Shown here: one piece after another, positions 21,674 through 32,069 of the stretch | How positions within the stretch are numbered: position 1 is the stretch's first letter | Layout of the letters: each line of letters begins with the position of its first letter | Source of the DNA: Allomyces macrogynus ATCC 38327 | Taxonomy: Eukaryota; Blastocladiomycota; Blastocladiomycetes; Blastocladiales; Blastocladiaceae | DNA: 64,000 bases | Assembly (NCBI GenBank): GCA_000151295.1 | Contig: GG745330.1 | Location: 644,155-708,154 of the forward strand | Reading direction: 5' to 3' | Translations under genes and position numbers: made by a program | Notes under the pieces: model-generated | What the model saw: the letters and a program-made list of their open reading frames with translations, nothing else | The model's database searches: none | Told to the model about the DNA's origin: nothing

Positions 21674-23564
21674 ATGGCTCTCTTCGACGTGCTGTCCCCA
21701 TTCCAGCACCGGCGCAAGGATCGCGCCGACGACGGTGCCGAAACGACATGGTCAACATCGTGGTCCTCGTCGTGGTCGGCACCTGTTCCTGCGCCAACAA
21801 GCGATCCGGCTCCTATTCCGCCCTCAAAGAATGTGTCCGCCGTGACACCACCGCCGCCAGCGGATACGCTCCACCCGGACGCATCGGAAAAGCCCGCCAA
21901 TCCTACTTCGTCGCCAACGAGCGCACCCAAACCGAGCGACACAGCGCGTGCGACGACGACGGACCGTGCCCGGAGCACGGCACCGAGCTCAACGTCGCGT
22001 CCGACGTCCACCGGTACGATCTTTTTGTGGTCATTGGCGTCCTCGGGTCCTGGATGCTGATTCAGCGAGCAGAGCCCAGCTCCACGAAGTCGACAACCTC
22101 ATCCTCGACCGTTAAGTCGACGGGTACAAACTCGACTGTCTCCACCACGAGCGCATCCAGTACCTCGACCTCGTCGCCGACCCCGACGCCAGTCGCGCCG
22201 CCACCTGGTCAGGACCCGACGCTTCCGGCTTGCTCATCCAGCTCTGACTTTGCATGCGTGGTGGACAAGGCGAAGTGCTTCCAGCTCGGCGCAGTGGAGC
22301 AGTTTAGGGGTGCGTTTCTTGCCACCCCGACCGCACCCTCACACGTCTTCATCCCACTGACGCATTCATTTCTGCTCCAGGACTGGCCCCGAGTAAGGTC
22401 TTGCTCCCGATTGACGTCTCGGGATACTTTAAGGAGCGCACGCCGACGCTGGCCCCCATCGTGGAATCAGCGAGCCGCAACGTGGCCACGGCCGATGCCG
22501 CCAAGTCCCTGCTTGCCGCCAGCCCCGCTTCGCTCGCCACGCACTGGGACCAATACCATCTCGACGTGATCAAGTGCAACACGACCAACCACCGTTGGTC
22601 ACTGACGGCCGTCGTGCTCGACATGACGCAGTACTACCGGGACCGTAACGACCCATGCGCGCTCGCAACCACGGGCTTGACCGTGTGCCCGCAGTCCCTG
22701 ACCGAGCGCGCGACCGCGCTGCGTAGCGACCTTGGCAACGCGACCACGTGCCCGGACCGGTCCGACGCTGCACTGGCCGCGCGCGACGCGTACCTGCAGC
22801 GGCTGCAAAACTTTACGGGCCCGTTCATTGCCGCTGACGCCGAGTGCCGCGGTGCTGACACATTGGGTCTCGATCCGGCGGCATGGTGCGGGTACAGCTC
22901 GCCGTCGGTCGCGGCGCGGACGGCGTGTCCGCTGGTTCAAGCGTCGTCGGACAAGACAGCCGCGGCGGGCTCGCTCGAGTCGGCGAGCGTGGGCGCGCAA
23001 CGGGTCGCAACGATTGCCGGGTCGACGGTCGGCGTGGTCGGAATCGTGCTCGGGTCGGTGCTCGCCGTGCGGTTCTGGAAGGCGCGTGCCGCCAGCAAGA
23101 AGGCCACTAAGACGCGCTTCTTTATCCCGCCGCCGTCGCTCGCGCGGCTTGGCACCGGCAGGGATCGGGCGGCGCCGTCGATGCCGCCGTCGAACCAGCC
23201 GCCCATGCACGTCGTCACGACTAATCTGATTCCGTCGGGCCACCCGCTGCCGCCCGTGCTCATGCACAACGACATGGTCACGAGCCCCGTCCCGCCGTCG
23301 GCAGCGTCGTCGTCGTACAAGCCCATTTCGCTGTCGCCGCCTCCACCCGTCGCTGCCCGCGCCGGCGATATGTTTGTCTTGCCGAGCGCCGATGACGGGC
23401 AGTTCTTTGATATTCCCGAAGCCGAGATGGCGTCGGTCCTGTCCGGAACGGCCGCGCCATGGTCGGCGGTGTCGAGCGGGTCGGCTGTGAGCACGAGGAG
23501 CGAGACGCTGCGGTCGTCGCCAGGAGCACCCGGGCTGGGCTCCTCGCGCCCGCCTGTTTCCTGA
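21674..23564 (+). CDS. Ser/Thr-rich single-pass membrane protein, sensor-like layout
   Basis: Not assigned to a family. Best model: exons 21674-22013, 22073-22309 and 22381-23564, giving 586 codons plus stop in phase. The first part is Pro/Ser/Thr-rich. Next comes a mucin-like tract (STKSTTSSSTVKSTGTNSTV and similar), then a domain with about eleven spaced cysteines (for example CSSSSDFACVVDKAKC, NRDPCAL-like and AAWCGY segments) and NXT/NXS sites. A strong membrane helix follows (IAGSTVGVVGIVLGSVLAV), then a basic stop-transfer and a Ser/Pro-rich tail of about 160 residues. This is the architecture of fungal wall-stress sensors. The predicted first intron (22014-22072) itself encodes, in the frame of the downstream exon, a hydrophobic stretch (YDLFVVIGVLGSWMLI), so an alternative two-membrane-pass form cannot be excluded. 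No N-terminal signal peptide is visible. Confidence 0.6.
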
Positions 23565-23938
23565 TTTTTTGCCGGTGCTGGATCATTGTGCGCATTACGT
23601 TTATTGTAACCCAGACCAAAAGACGATCACCCTCAGATGAATTCCAATGCTGTCCTTCACTGTTGTCTCTTGGCCCGGCCGCTCCTATCGTCAGACTGGC
23701 GCGAACTTGGGCCGGTCTCGAACTGAAGACGCTGATGCCAGAAGCCAGCGTCGAATGGAACTGTCCAGCACTGATTCATTTCTCCATCATCTGCAATCCG
23801 TTCGGCGGCCCAGCCCCATCCTGACCACCACATTGCGACCACCAAGTCGACACTCGGCGCAAATTGACGAACACCAAGCAGGCGCGACTCGCCGCGCGGC
23901 AACCCACCGGAGACGAGGCAGCAAACGCGATTTTCGAC
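23565..23938. other. Intergenic region, no gene seen
   Basis: 374 bases between the membrane protein and TFIIIA, same strand. Possible upstream in-frame coding exists from about 23864 without an ATG, so a missed 5' exon of TFIIIA is possible. Confidence 0.4.
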
Positions 23939-25963
23939 ATGACCCGGCGCGTGATTCAAAGCACAAGCGTCATAGATGTGGGCAAGGTGGAATGGATGGA
24001 AAACGGTCCAGGCGACTCGAGCGGCAGCGAGTTCCAAGTATCCGGCGTGCCCGAGGAGGAGAGCGACGGTGCTGTGGACGGTGCCGACGACCAAGATCAT
24101 TCCGAGAGCAGCCCGGATACCGAGGAGCAAGACAAAAGTCCCCGGCGTACGTCGGTTTGACGACGGCGCTTGTTCTCGGCAGCAAACGGACCACTGGCTT
24201 CTCACCGCTCCACCCCACCAGCATCCAAGACATCACGTCGCAACCGCAGCAGCAGTAGCAGCGGCGGCCAGCTCTACCGGTGCCCGTATGACGGGTGCGG
24301 CAAAGAGTACCGTAAGCCGTGCCTGCTCGACGACCACATTCGCACGCATACGGGCGAGGTGCGTGCGGCCTCACGGTGCTTGCCCTGTCCGCGACGCGCA
24401 CGCTGATTGTGATGTGATCCTGGCCAGAAACCGTTCGTCTGCCCAGAATGCGGCAAGGCGTTCGCGCGCGACCGCAACTTGCGGCAGCACGCCAAATCGC
24501 ACCGACCCGCAGCCGATCGCCCGTTCAAGTGCACGCACCCAGGCTGTGGCAAGTCATTCCGGCTCAAGCACGTCTGGAAGGACCACGAGCGGCGTCATAA
24601 CGTGCCCAAGCCGTTTGCGGTACGCTGAACCAGCACACATTGGTGGGTCTGCGCGAGCATGGTCGCGTCGCTCACCTCTGGACTTTCCACCCTAGTGCAC
24701 GGAGCCCGAATGCAACGAGGCGTTTGCCAAGCACACGCAGCTCCGCAAGCACATGACGGTGCACACGGGCAAGCTGCCCTACCCGTGCACGGTCGACGGG
24801 TGCGACAAGAGTTTTCCGACGCCATCCAAGCTGCAAAAGCACATGGTCCGGCACGATAGTACGCTCTTCCTTGATTCTCGCACTCCACACTCGATATGGT
24901 TGGAGTCACTGACGCCTCTGATTCCATGTCCATTCTAGACCCGAACCCGTACCTTTGTGGCAAGGACGGGTGCGGCCAAGAATTTCCGACCTGGTCGGCG
25001 CTGCAGGCGCACTTGCGCGTTGCGCACCTCGACGTTGCCATTTACACGTGCCAAGTGTGCAAGAAGACTATGAAGCACAAGTTCAGTCTCGACCAGCACA
25101 TGAAGCAGCAGCACCCATCCGACGGTGTCGCGCCGCCGTCGTTCCCGTGCCCGCACGACGGTTGCGCCAAGTCGTTTTTGAGCAAGAACAACTTGACCAA
25201 GCACGTGCGCGTTGTGCACGACGGGATCAAGCCGTTCGAGTGCCCGGCGTGCGGCAAGACGTTTGCGAATCGGTCGTTTCTCGAGCGGCATGCCGCGGCC
25301 GTGCACGTCGACGCGCACGCGCACAAGGAGCATCGTAAGCAGCAGAAGAGGCGGCGCGCCGAGTCGGGCGAGGATGCGGATAGCGACGACGTGGATGGCG
25401 CCGACTTGCTGCTCGAGATTACGGGCGCCGATATGCGCCGCACGCACGCGTGCCCGCATTGCCCGCGCCGGTTTGTGCGCGAATACGATTTGAACCGCCA
25501 CGTCACTGCGGTTCATGACCAGGCTGAGGACGCGGACGAAGACGAGGGTGCGCAGGGCTCGCCGTTGGCGTCGGTGCCGGCGTCGGCTTCCACGAGTAGT
25601 GGCGGCGGCAAGAAGCGCACGGCGGCCGACCAAGACGACATTTCGTTTGCGTCTGGGTGGATCGAGCCCGCCGCAGTCGATCAGCGGCTGTCCGAGGCCA
25701 AGCGCGCGCGGCTCATGGCCGACGCGCGGGTGCAGAATGACAACTTGCCCGTGGGGCTCTCGGTCCTGGCAGCAGAGAGCGTCGCAGCACCACGTCGCGC
25801 GCACGTTCGCGAGGTGTTCTTGCAGGCGCCGCTCGTTGCCGTCACGGTGCTGCCGCCACCGCCACCGGTCCCGCCGGTGCACATTTCCGGGCTCGCCTTT
25901 CCAAGTGCCGAGGATCTCATGCGCCTGATGAACGTCGGTCGACCAGCACAACCCAAGGCATGA
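23939..25963 (+). CDS. Transcription factor IIIA, ten C2H2 fingers
   Basis: TFIIIA binds the internal control region of 5S rRNA genes (and 5S RNA) and recruits TFIIIC/RNA polymerase III. Exons 23939-24146, 24222-24358, 24428-24619, 24696-24858 and 24939-25963 give 574 codons plus stop. Finger 1 is YRCPYDGCGKEYRKPCLLDD; fingers 2 to 9 follow with TGEKPF-type or short linkers, including FVCPECGKAFARDRNLRQH, YPCTVDGCDKSFPTPSKLQ and FECPACGKTFANRSFLERH. Finger 7 (YTCQVCKKTMKHKFSLDQH) has the short C-x2-C form. After finger 9 an acidic/basic insert of about 45 residues precedes finger 10 (HACPHCPRRFVREYDLNRH). A detached last finger is a trait of fungal TFIIIA. Introns fall between or inside fingers. 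The acidic N-terminus and Pro-rich C-terminus look disordered. Confidence 0.85.
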
Positions 25964-26097
25964 TCTGCTTCCATTTGTTTTTGTTCTCTTTCATTCTTGT
26001 ACATAGTTGTGTCCGGTTGGTAGGGTGTGATTGGTGTGATTCGATTTCGTTTGTGATGCCTTATCGTCGTGCTGCATTACCAAAAAGAAGCGATGAA

Positions 26098-28834
26098 TTA
26101 CAGGTCTTCCATTGACATTTCTCCACACCCCACTGCGATTTCATACCGCGGCACGAGCAATCCGGGCGGTTGTGATGCGTCGCCCTCGTCGTCACCCAGA
26201 GTCTCGATATCCTCACGCCGGTCCAGCACCGCGACCCACACACGCTCAATGGCCGTCGATGACATGGCCGCCAGGTGCACGATCCACTGGTGCGGCGGGA
26301 GCAATTTGTCGAGGAACACAGCAGTCTCGACCGAGTTTTGTGCGAGCGGCACGGCCACCTGCACGATCCGGTCGTCATTGTTGGCATCAAACGCCGGGTC
26401 GGCCACGGCCTTGAACACCTCGCGGAAGACGCGCGCTGGCACGTGCGCAGCATGCTCGTCAATAAACTCGCACACGTCGAGCATGCGCAGCAGGCACTGC
26501 AGCGTGCGCACCTGGTTCTCGGTCTCTTCAGCAAAGTCGACGAGCGCAGCCGTGTCGCCGCCCCCGCCACCACCACCAAGACTGCTGCTTCCGGGAACGA
26601 GCAGCGCGCGCGGCGGCCCGCCGGCATACCGCGCGAGATGGAACGCGAGGTCCCGCGCGATCTTGTAGATGCCGACTTCCACGAGCCACTCAAGCGGGTC
26701 TTCGGTCAGCATATCGAACCGCTCCGTGATTCTCTGGCGAATATCGGCATAGTCGGTGCGGTGCGACTGCGTCGCGGCGAGCCGCAGACAATCACGGCAC
26801 AGATCCGCGATCATGGTCGGGTTGCTGCGATCGAGCGTCGGCAGGAGCCGCCCTTGCTCGAGCTCGTCGGCAATGCCCGTGAGCGCAGTTCGCGAGATCG
26901 TCGGCCGAGACGGCGCGGCGGCAAAAGCGANNNNNNNNNNNNNNNNNNNNNNNNNNNNNNNNNNNNNNNNNNNNNNNNNNNNNNNNNNNNNNNNNNNNNN
27001 NNNNNNNNNNNNNNNNNNNNNNNNNNNNNNTTCCCCGCGTCGTGGGCAGAGTTGAGGACGATCACACCGCTGCTTGAGTACGCGGCCTCGTCGTCCGTAT
27101 CCGAGTCGAGGTCTACAGCATCGCGCTGGGCAGCCGCGGCCGACGAGTCTTGGGTCGCAGCGAGCAAGTCGGGCAGCCAGTCCGAGAGCGGTTTCCAGTG
27201 TCGCCGCCGTCGCTTGGCCGCTGGTGAGCCTTCGTCTGGGTCCGATGCGCCAGGCTGCTCCTTGCGCTCGGCAAGATTCCGGCCCAGGTCCTCCCACGTC
27301 AGAGAGCCGTTCTTGATCTCGCACCACTGCTCGATGCGAGCAATCTCGCGGCGAATACGGCGCGTCGACGTGATCGCGCGCGCGCCATGGCCATTGAGCG
27401 CGAGGTGCACGACAGCGTGCGGTTGCACGTCGGAGGGTGCGACTACAGCCGCACGTCGTGCCGCATCCCCTTGGTTTCGCACGAGAAACGCCCGGACCTG
27501 GTCCTTGCTGTCGAGGTTCCAGCACGAGTGCACTTCCAAGTGCGCCGTCATGGCCTCACTGTTGGTGCGCCGCCCACCGAGCAAAAAATCGGCCGTGGCA
27601 AGCCGGTACCGCGCAAAGACGGTAGTTTCGTTGATGTCGCCGCGGCGCACCCAGCGACGGAATTCGCCGGGCCCAGCCACGTGCTCAGGCTGCATGAGCG
27701 CAGTGCCGAGCGCCTCCATGGCCGACGTGGCCTGCAGGAGCACGCGGCACGAGTGCACCGACACATTGCCCGTGTCCATAGCGCCGGTCCATTGCGACGG
27801 CAGGACCACGCCCTCATAGTCGACTCGCGCCGTCGACGTGTAGCTGCAGCGATCGGTCCACGATGGCCGCGGAAGGTCGAGGTCCATGGCGTCGTCATGG
27901 TTCGCTTCGTCGTTGCGGCTGCGATCGTCAGGCTCGCGTGCAACGAAGATGCCGTGACGCGTCGGTGGAGACGGAACAGAACACATGGCCAAAACGAACG
28001 CGTTGATCACGTAGTTTGCGTGACGGTCAGAGAGCGGCACGAGACGGATCGACGTGGTACGGCGAGACTTTGCGCCGTTGCTGGTCGAAGCCGCGGCGCG
28101 CAATCCAGGACCAGGTTCACCGGCCTCGGCGTCGGACATGAACACGTCTTCCTGACCCGTTTCGGCTTGCGTCGACGTCGACGATGGCCCTCGCGCGGTC
28201 GTGCCTGCTGGTCCAATCCGGCCAAGCGACGAGAGAGACAACACGTTGGGCACCACGTGGGTCCAAAATTCTCGTTCGAGCTGAATACCGACAGTTGCAG
28301 CACTGGACGACAGGTTCCCCACGCTTTGGTCCAGCGCACCAATCAATAAATGCGGCTTGTGGACCATACTTGCGAGGGGCGAACGTGCCGGATCGCCCAT
28401 GACCGCGACCACGAGCGGTGGCCCTGGGTCCGGGTCGCAGGCATTGGAGCAGAAAAACACTTGCTGCGGCTCGGATCGTCGCGACGGGGCGGTTGGCCAC
28501 AGGGTCAGGGCGTCGAGTGCTTGCGAAATGGCCGGCACCAGGTCGAGCAGTTGGCCTGGCGCCAGCGCGAGCGAAACTGCGGTCATGAATACGGTCTCGG
28601 TAGGGACCAAGACGGCTTGCAAAGTATTGCAGCAAGCTGGACGAACTGGTTGTCGGGGTGGAAGGAGCGAATTTGGTGCGCACGCCAGTTCATGGGCTGG
28701 CCGTTGCTGATCACCACACGCGCTACTTTCACTGCCACGTCAAAGCCACGCGCGACCACATCATTCATTGCGACATGTTCCGACTTCGCCGTCGATGCGT
28801 TCGCGCTCGTCCCTTTGCGCCTTGCACCACCCAT
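26098..28834 (-). CDS. Unrecognised large protein, interrupted by a scaffold gap
   Basis: I do not recognise it. Model: exon 28684-28834 (MGGARRKGTSANASTAKSEH start), intron 28577-28683 (GTGCGC...CCGCAG, with a CATGACC branch), then one long exon to the stop at 26098. About 850 residues are visible. The N-terminal half contains FWTHVVPNVLSLSSLGRIG, ADRCSYTSTA-type beta-like segments and a basic patch (AAKRRRRHWKPLSDW). The C-terminal half is helical: MLTEDPLEWLVEVGIYKIAR, LLRMLDVCEFIDEHAAHV and VFLDKLLPPHQWIVHLAAM. The 100-N gap at 26931-27030 falls inside it, and the two sides are in different frames relative to each other, as expected if the gap length is arbitrary. No signal peptide or membrane segment. 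Likely nuclear or cytosolic; function unknown. Confidence 0.6.
26931..27030. other. Scaffold gap of 100 N
   Basis: Exactly 100 N, a conventional placeholder of unknown true length. It sits inside the coding region of an unrecognised gene. Confidence 0.99.
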
Positions 28835-29650
28835 CGTGAGCCGCGACCACAGGCACGGACGACTTGCTGCACGGAGACCAAGCTGGCACACCTGACATGA
28901 GAGGGCCCCATCAACTTGCTTGCACGACGAGGACCCTTCTCAATTTGCACTCCGCCATTGCCCACTAAGTCATTCCGCCTCCCCAAGGGCGAACCCGTAC
29001 GACACGCTCTGCGCCGCCTTCTGCCGTGACGACGAGCTCCTCGGAAGACATGACGAGCACTCCACCAGAAATGGTGCCATTTGGTCACATTGCACGCCGA
29101 TGCGTACAATGACGAGCTCATCAAGGCCAATTGCGTGCTTCGGCCCCATGGTGATGACTGGTGGCTCGGTGCCACGCACCCAGAGTACGCCTCGTTACGT
29201 TTGGTCCAGGTCGGTGCCCGGTTGAAGGACCAAGTTCCAAGAGTTCCACGCCGATTGGACAAGCACCTGATTGATCCCAGTCAGCCGGGTTGTTTTCACT
29301 GTTCACTACACTATCCACCTCGCGGTTCTTGCCGACCAGTCACGGTGCGCGTCCACGCGCAACACTCTCATGGCGGGGGACAAGCTCAAGAGGCGTCGCG
29401 ACGGTCCTGGGGTGGGGCGACATGAATTAACCGGACGGGCGAAAGTTGAACAGTGCACGCGCCTGATCTGCCAGAATATATACGACTCCTCTTCTCTCCA
29501 CCCACCAGTGTCCGTGTCGTTCTCTCTCCCGGTGATTCGCGAGCAACGTTGCACCCCGACCCGCATCAACGACGACATTTTGTCCTCGCCCAACCGCGTT
29601 CCCGCCGACCAACTGTGCTCGACCCGCTGCTCCACTCGACACCCCAACCG
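28835..29650. promoter_or_regulatory. Divergent intergenic region upstream of aspartate kinase
   Basis: About 800 bases separate two divergent start codons. A TATA-like ATATATA at 29476-29482 lies about 170 bases before the aspartate-kinase ATG, followed by a pyrimidine-rich tract. No gene supported inside. Confidence 0.35.
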
Positions 29651-31621
29651 ATGGCGACAATGAACGATTCGGCTGTCGACGTGACGTCGCTCATGGCGTC
29701 TTTCTCGCTCGAGGGCAGCAGCGCACCCGCACGGTCAGCTCCATGGCGCGTGCTCAAGTTTGGCGGCACGTCCGTTGGCACGGCGCCGCGTCTGCGTGCC
29801 GTTGCTGACATCATCTGGTCAGTACCTACCTCGCACGCCGCCCACTCGGCCTATTATTGCGAATGTTTGCTGATCGCACTCCCTTGTCCACCTACCCAGG
29901 TCGGCCTCGCACCGGTGCCGCCCCGCTGTCGTGTGCTCGGCCATGTCCGGCTCGACCAAATCCGAGGGGTCCACGTCACTGCTCCTCCGTGCCATTGACG
30001 CGGCCCAGTCGGGCCTGCCCGACAAGGAACGCGCCGTGCACGACTTGCTCCACCGGTTCATGGAGTACCACATTGCGATTGCGCGGGATGCGCTCGAGTC
30101 GGGCCCGGCACGCTTGGACGAGGCACTTGGCGCTGTTCGTGCCGAGTGTCATCGCTTGTCGCTCCTCTTTCAGGCCGCTCAGGTATTTATACGCCTTCCA
30201 GCTTCTTCGAATATGGTGTGACCACCTGTAGATCTGACCCAACGCGTGATATTGACATCGTAGACCATTGACGAAATCTCGCTGCAAACGCGCGACGCGA
30301 TTGTGAGCGCGGGCGAGCGGTTGTCGTGCCAACTCGTTGCGCTGGTCCTGCAAAATAGGGCACGTGTTCCCGTCTCGTCTGGCGTTGCTCTGCTCCCGAT
30401 CGGAGCTAACGTTGCCATTTTCGTGTCGTTTAGGGTCTCGATGCCGTCTACGTCCCCGTCGACCGCATTCTTAAGGACCTCGACTGCGGCACCATTGCAC
30501 CGGATCCGGCCGACGTCGATTTCCTTGACGCCGTGGCCGCGCAGCTCGCCAAGGCCGTGGAGTCGACGCCGCACCGGATCCCCGTCATCACGGGCTTTTT
30601 TGGCCCCGTGCCGGGCTCGCTGCTCCAGACGGTCGGTCGTGGGTACACGGATCTGGCCGCGGGTCTCGTAGCCGTTGGGCTCGCCGCCGACGAGCTTCAA
30701 ATTTGGAAGGAGGTGGACGGCATTTACACAGCAGATCCACGGGCGGTTCCGACGGCGCACGTGCTCGCGCAGCTCACGCCTGACGAGGCCGCGGAATTGA
30801 CTTATTACGGGTCCGAGGTCGTCCACCCGCAGACCATGACGCCCGTGGTCGTGCGCGCCAAGATCCCGATCCGGATCAAGAACGTGCTTCGGCCGTTTGC
30901 CGCTGGCACGATCATTGTGCCCGACAAGGACGAGGATGGCAAGGAGCAGGATGTCGACGAGGATGAGTGGAGCGACGACGGATACGCGAGCGGCAGCTCG
31001 AGTCCGCGCGTCTCAGCGGCCCTGGCGCCACTCGAGGTGCATAGCCGCGCGGCATTTGCGAAACCGCCGCGATGTCCGACGGCCGTCACAGTCAAGGACA
31101 ACATCACGCTCATCAACGTGCGGTCGAACCGCAAGTGCCGTTCGCACGGGTTCCTATCGCGCGTTCTCGCGCTCGTCGACAAGTACGCCGTGACCGTCGA
31201 CCTGATTACCACGTCCGAGGTGCACGTCTCGCTCGCGGTCCCCGTCGACCCGGCCCACCTTGCTGTGACCGTTGGCGCGCACCGCGTCCCGAAACCGCTG
31301 GCGCGGTTCGTCGGCGAGCTCGTGCACCTTGGCACGGTCCAGGTCCAGCCGCACCAGGCGATCCTGTCGCTCGTCGGGCGCGAGATGCGGAATACGGTGG
31401 GCGTGTCCGCCAAGCTGTTTGGCGTTCTCGCCATGCACGGGGTCAACGTCGAAATGATTTCGCAAGGCGCCTCGGAAATCACGCTCTCGTGCGTGGTCGC
31501 ACAGCACTTGAGCCGCACTGCGCTCGTCGCCGTGCACGACCGGCTCGTCAAGGGGCTCGTCGTCGCGGACCGCCCGGGCGCCAGTGATCCGTGGCTCCAC
31601 GTCTCTCACGTCTTTTTCTGA
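29651..31621 (+). CDS. HOM3: Aspartate kinase
   Basis: It phosphorylates L-aspartate, the first step to threonine, methionine and isoleucine in fungi. Exons 29651-29817, 29900-30182, 30264-30365 and 30434-31621 sum to 579 codons plus stop. Motifs include VLKFGGTSVG (nucleotide loop), AVVCSAMSGSTKSEG, SAGERLSC, VITGFFGPVPGSLLQTVGRG (close to the yeast Hom3 FTGFFGLVP segment), ELQIWKEVDGIYTADPR and LTYYGSEVVHPQTM. The C-terminus has two ACT-like regulatory segments: ITLINVRSNRKCRSHGFLSR, and ILSLVGREMRNTVGVSAKLF with MHGVNVEMISQGASEITLSC. These normally mediate feedback inhibition by threonine. Between kinase and ACT parts is an acidic insert of about 45 residues (DKDEDGKEQDVDEDEWSDDG). The third intron needs a GTTCCC donor (30366-30433) to stay in phase. 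Confidence 0.95.
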
Positions 31622-32069
31622 TTTGCGCCGGCTGCGCGGTCAAGGGACGGGAACGGGGTCAGTTGCTGCAGCGCCGCAGAGTGCGTGTTTGGTTGGAAAT
31701 TTGTACATAGTGTGATTTTTGAGCCTCAAGAATTGGATACCAGCGCTGGCAAGCGGGCACGCCGTGTCGTCCTCCGCTTGCGATGGGAATAAATAAATCG
31801 GACACTCGTCATTATGGATATCGTCTTGGTTGATGAACGTTGGCGGTGCGCCTCGTTGCTGGACGACTGGGGCAACTTTGGACTTATCACGAGCCATCAG
31901 CACCGCCATCATCATTACCGACTCGCAAACCAAGTTGCTGCATCCGCTGTCCCAGCTCTCGATCAGCTCTCGACACGCTCGCTAACTGTTGACAACACGC
32001 ACGGCCCAAGTGCTCGTGCTGCCTGACGACCTTTGCCAACATCTGTAACTGCTCGCATATCAGTCGGCT
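31622..32069. other. Intergenic region, no gene seen
   Basis: A 448-base gap between two + strand genes; AT-richer than the genes. Holds an AATAAATAAA-like signal near 31789 that may serve the 3' end of aspartate kinase. Confidence 0.4.

Noticed and set aside
26900..27060. Frames that run through the N gap
   Set aside because: Gap length is arbitrary, so continuity through it means nothing; the two sides were treated as one gene only because both have matching strand and composition.
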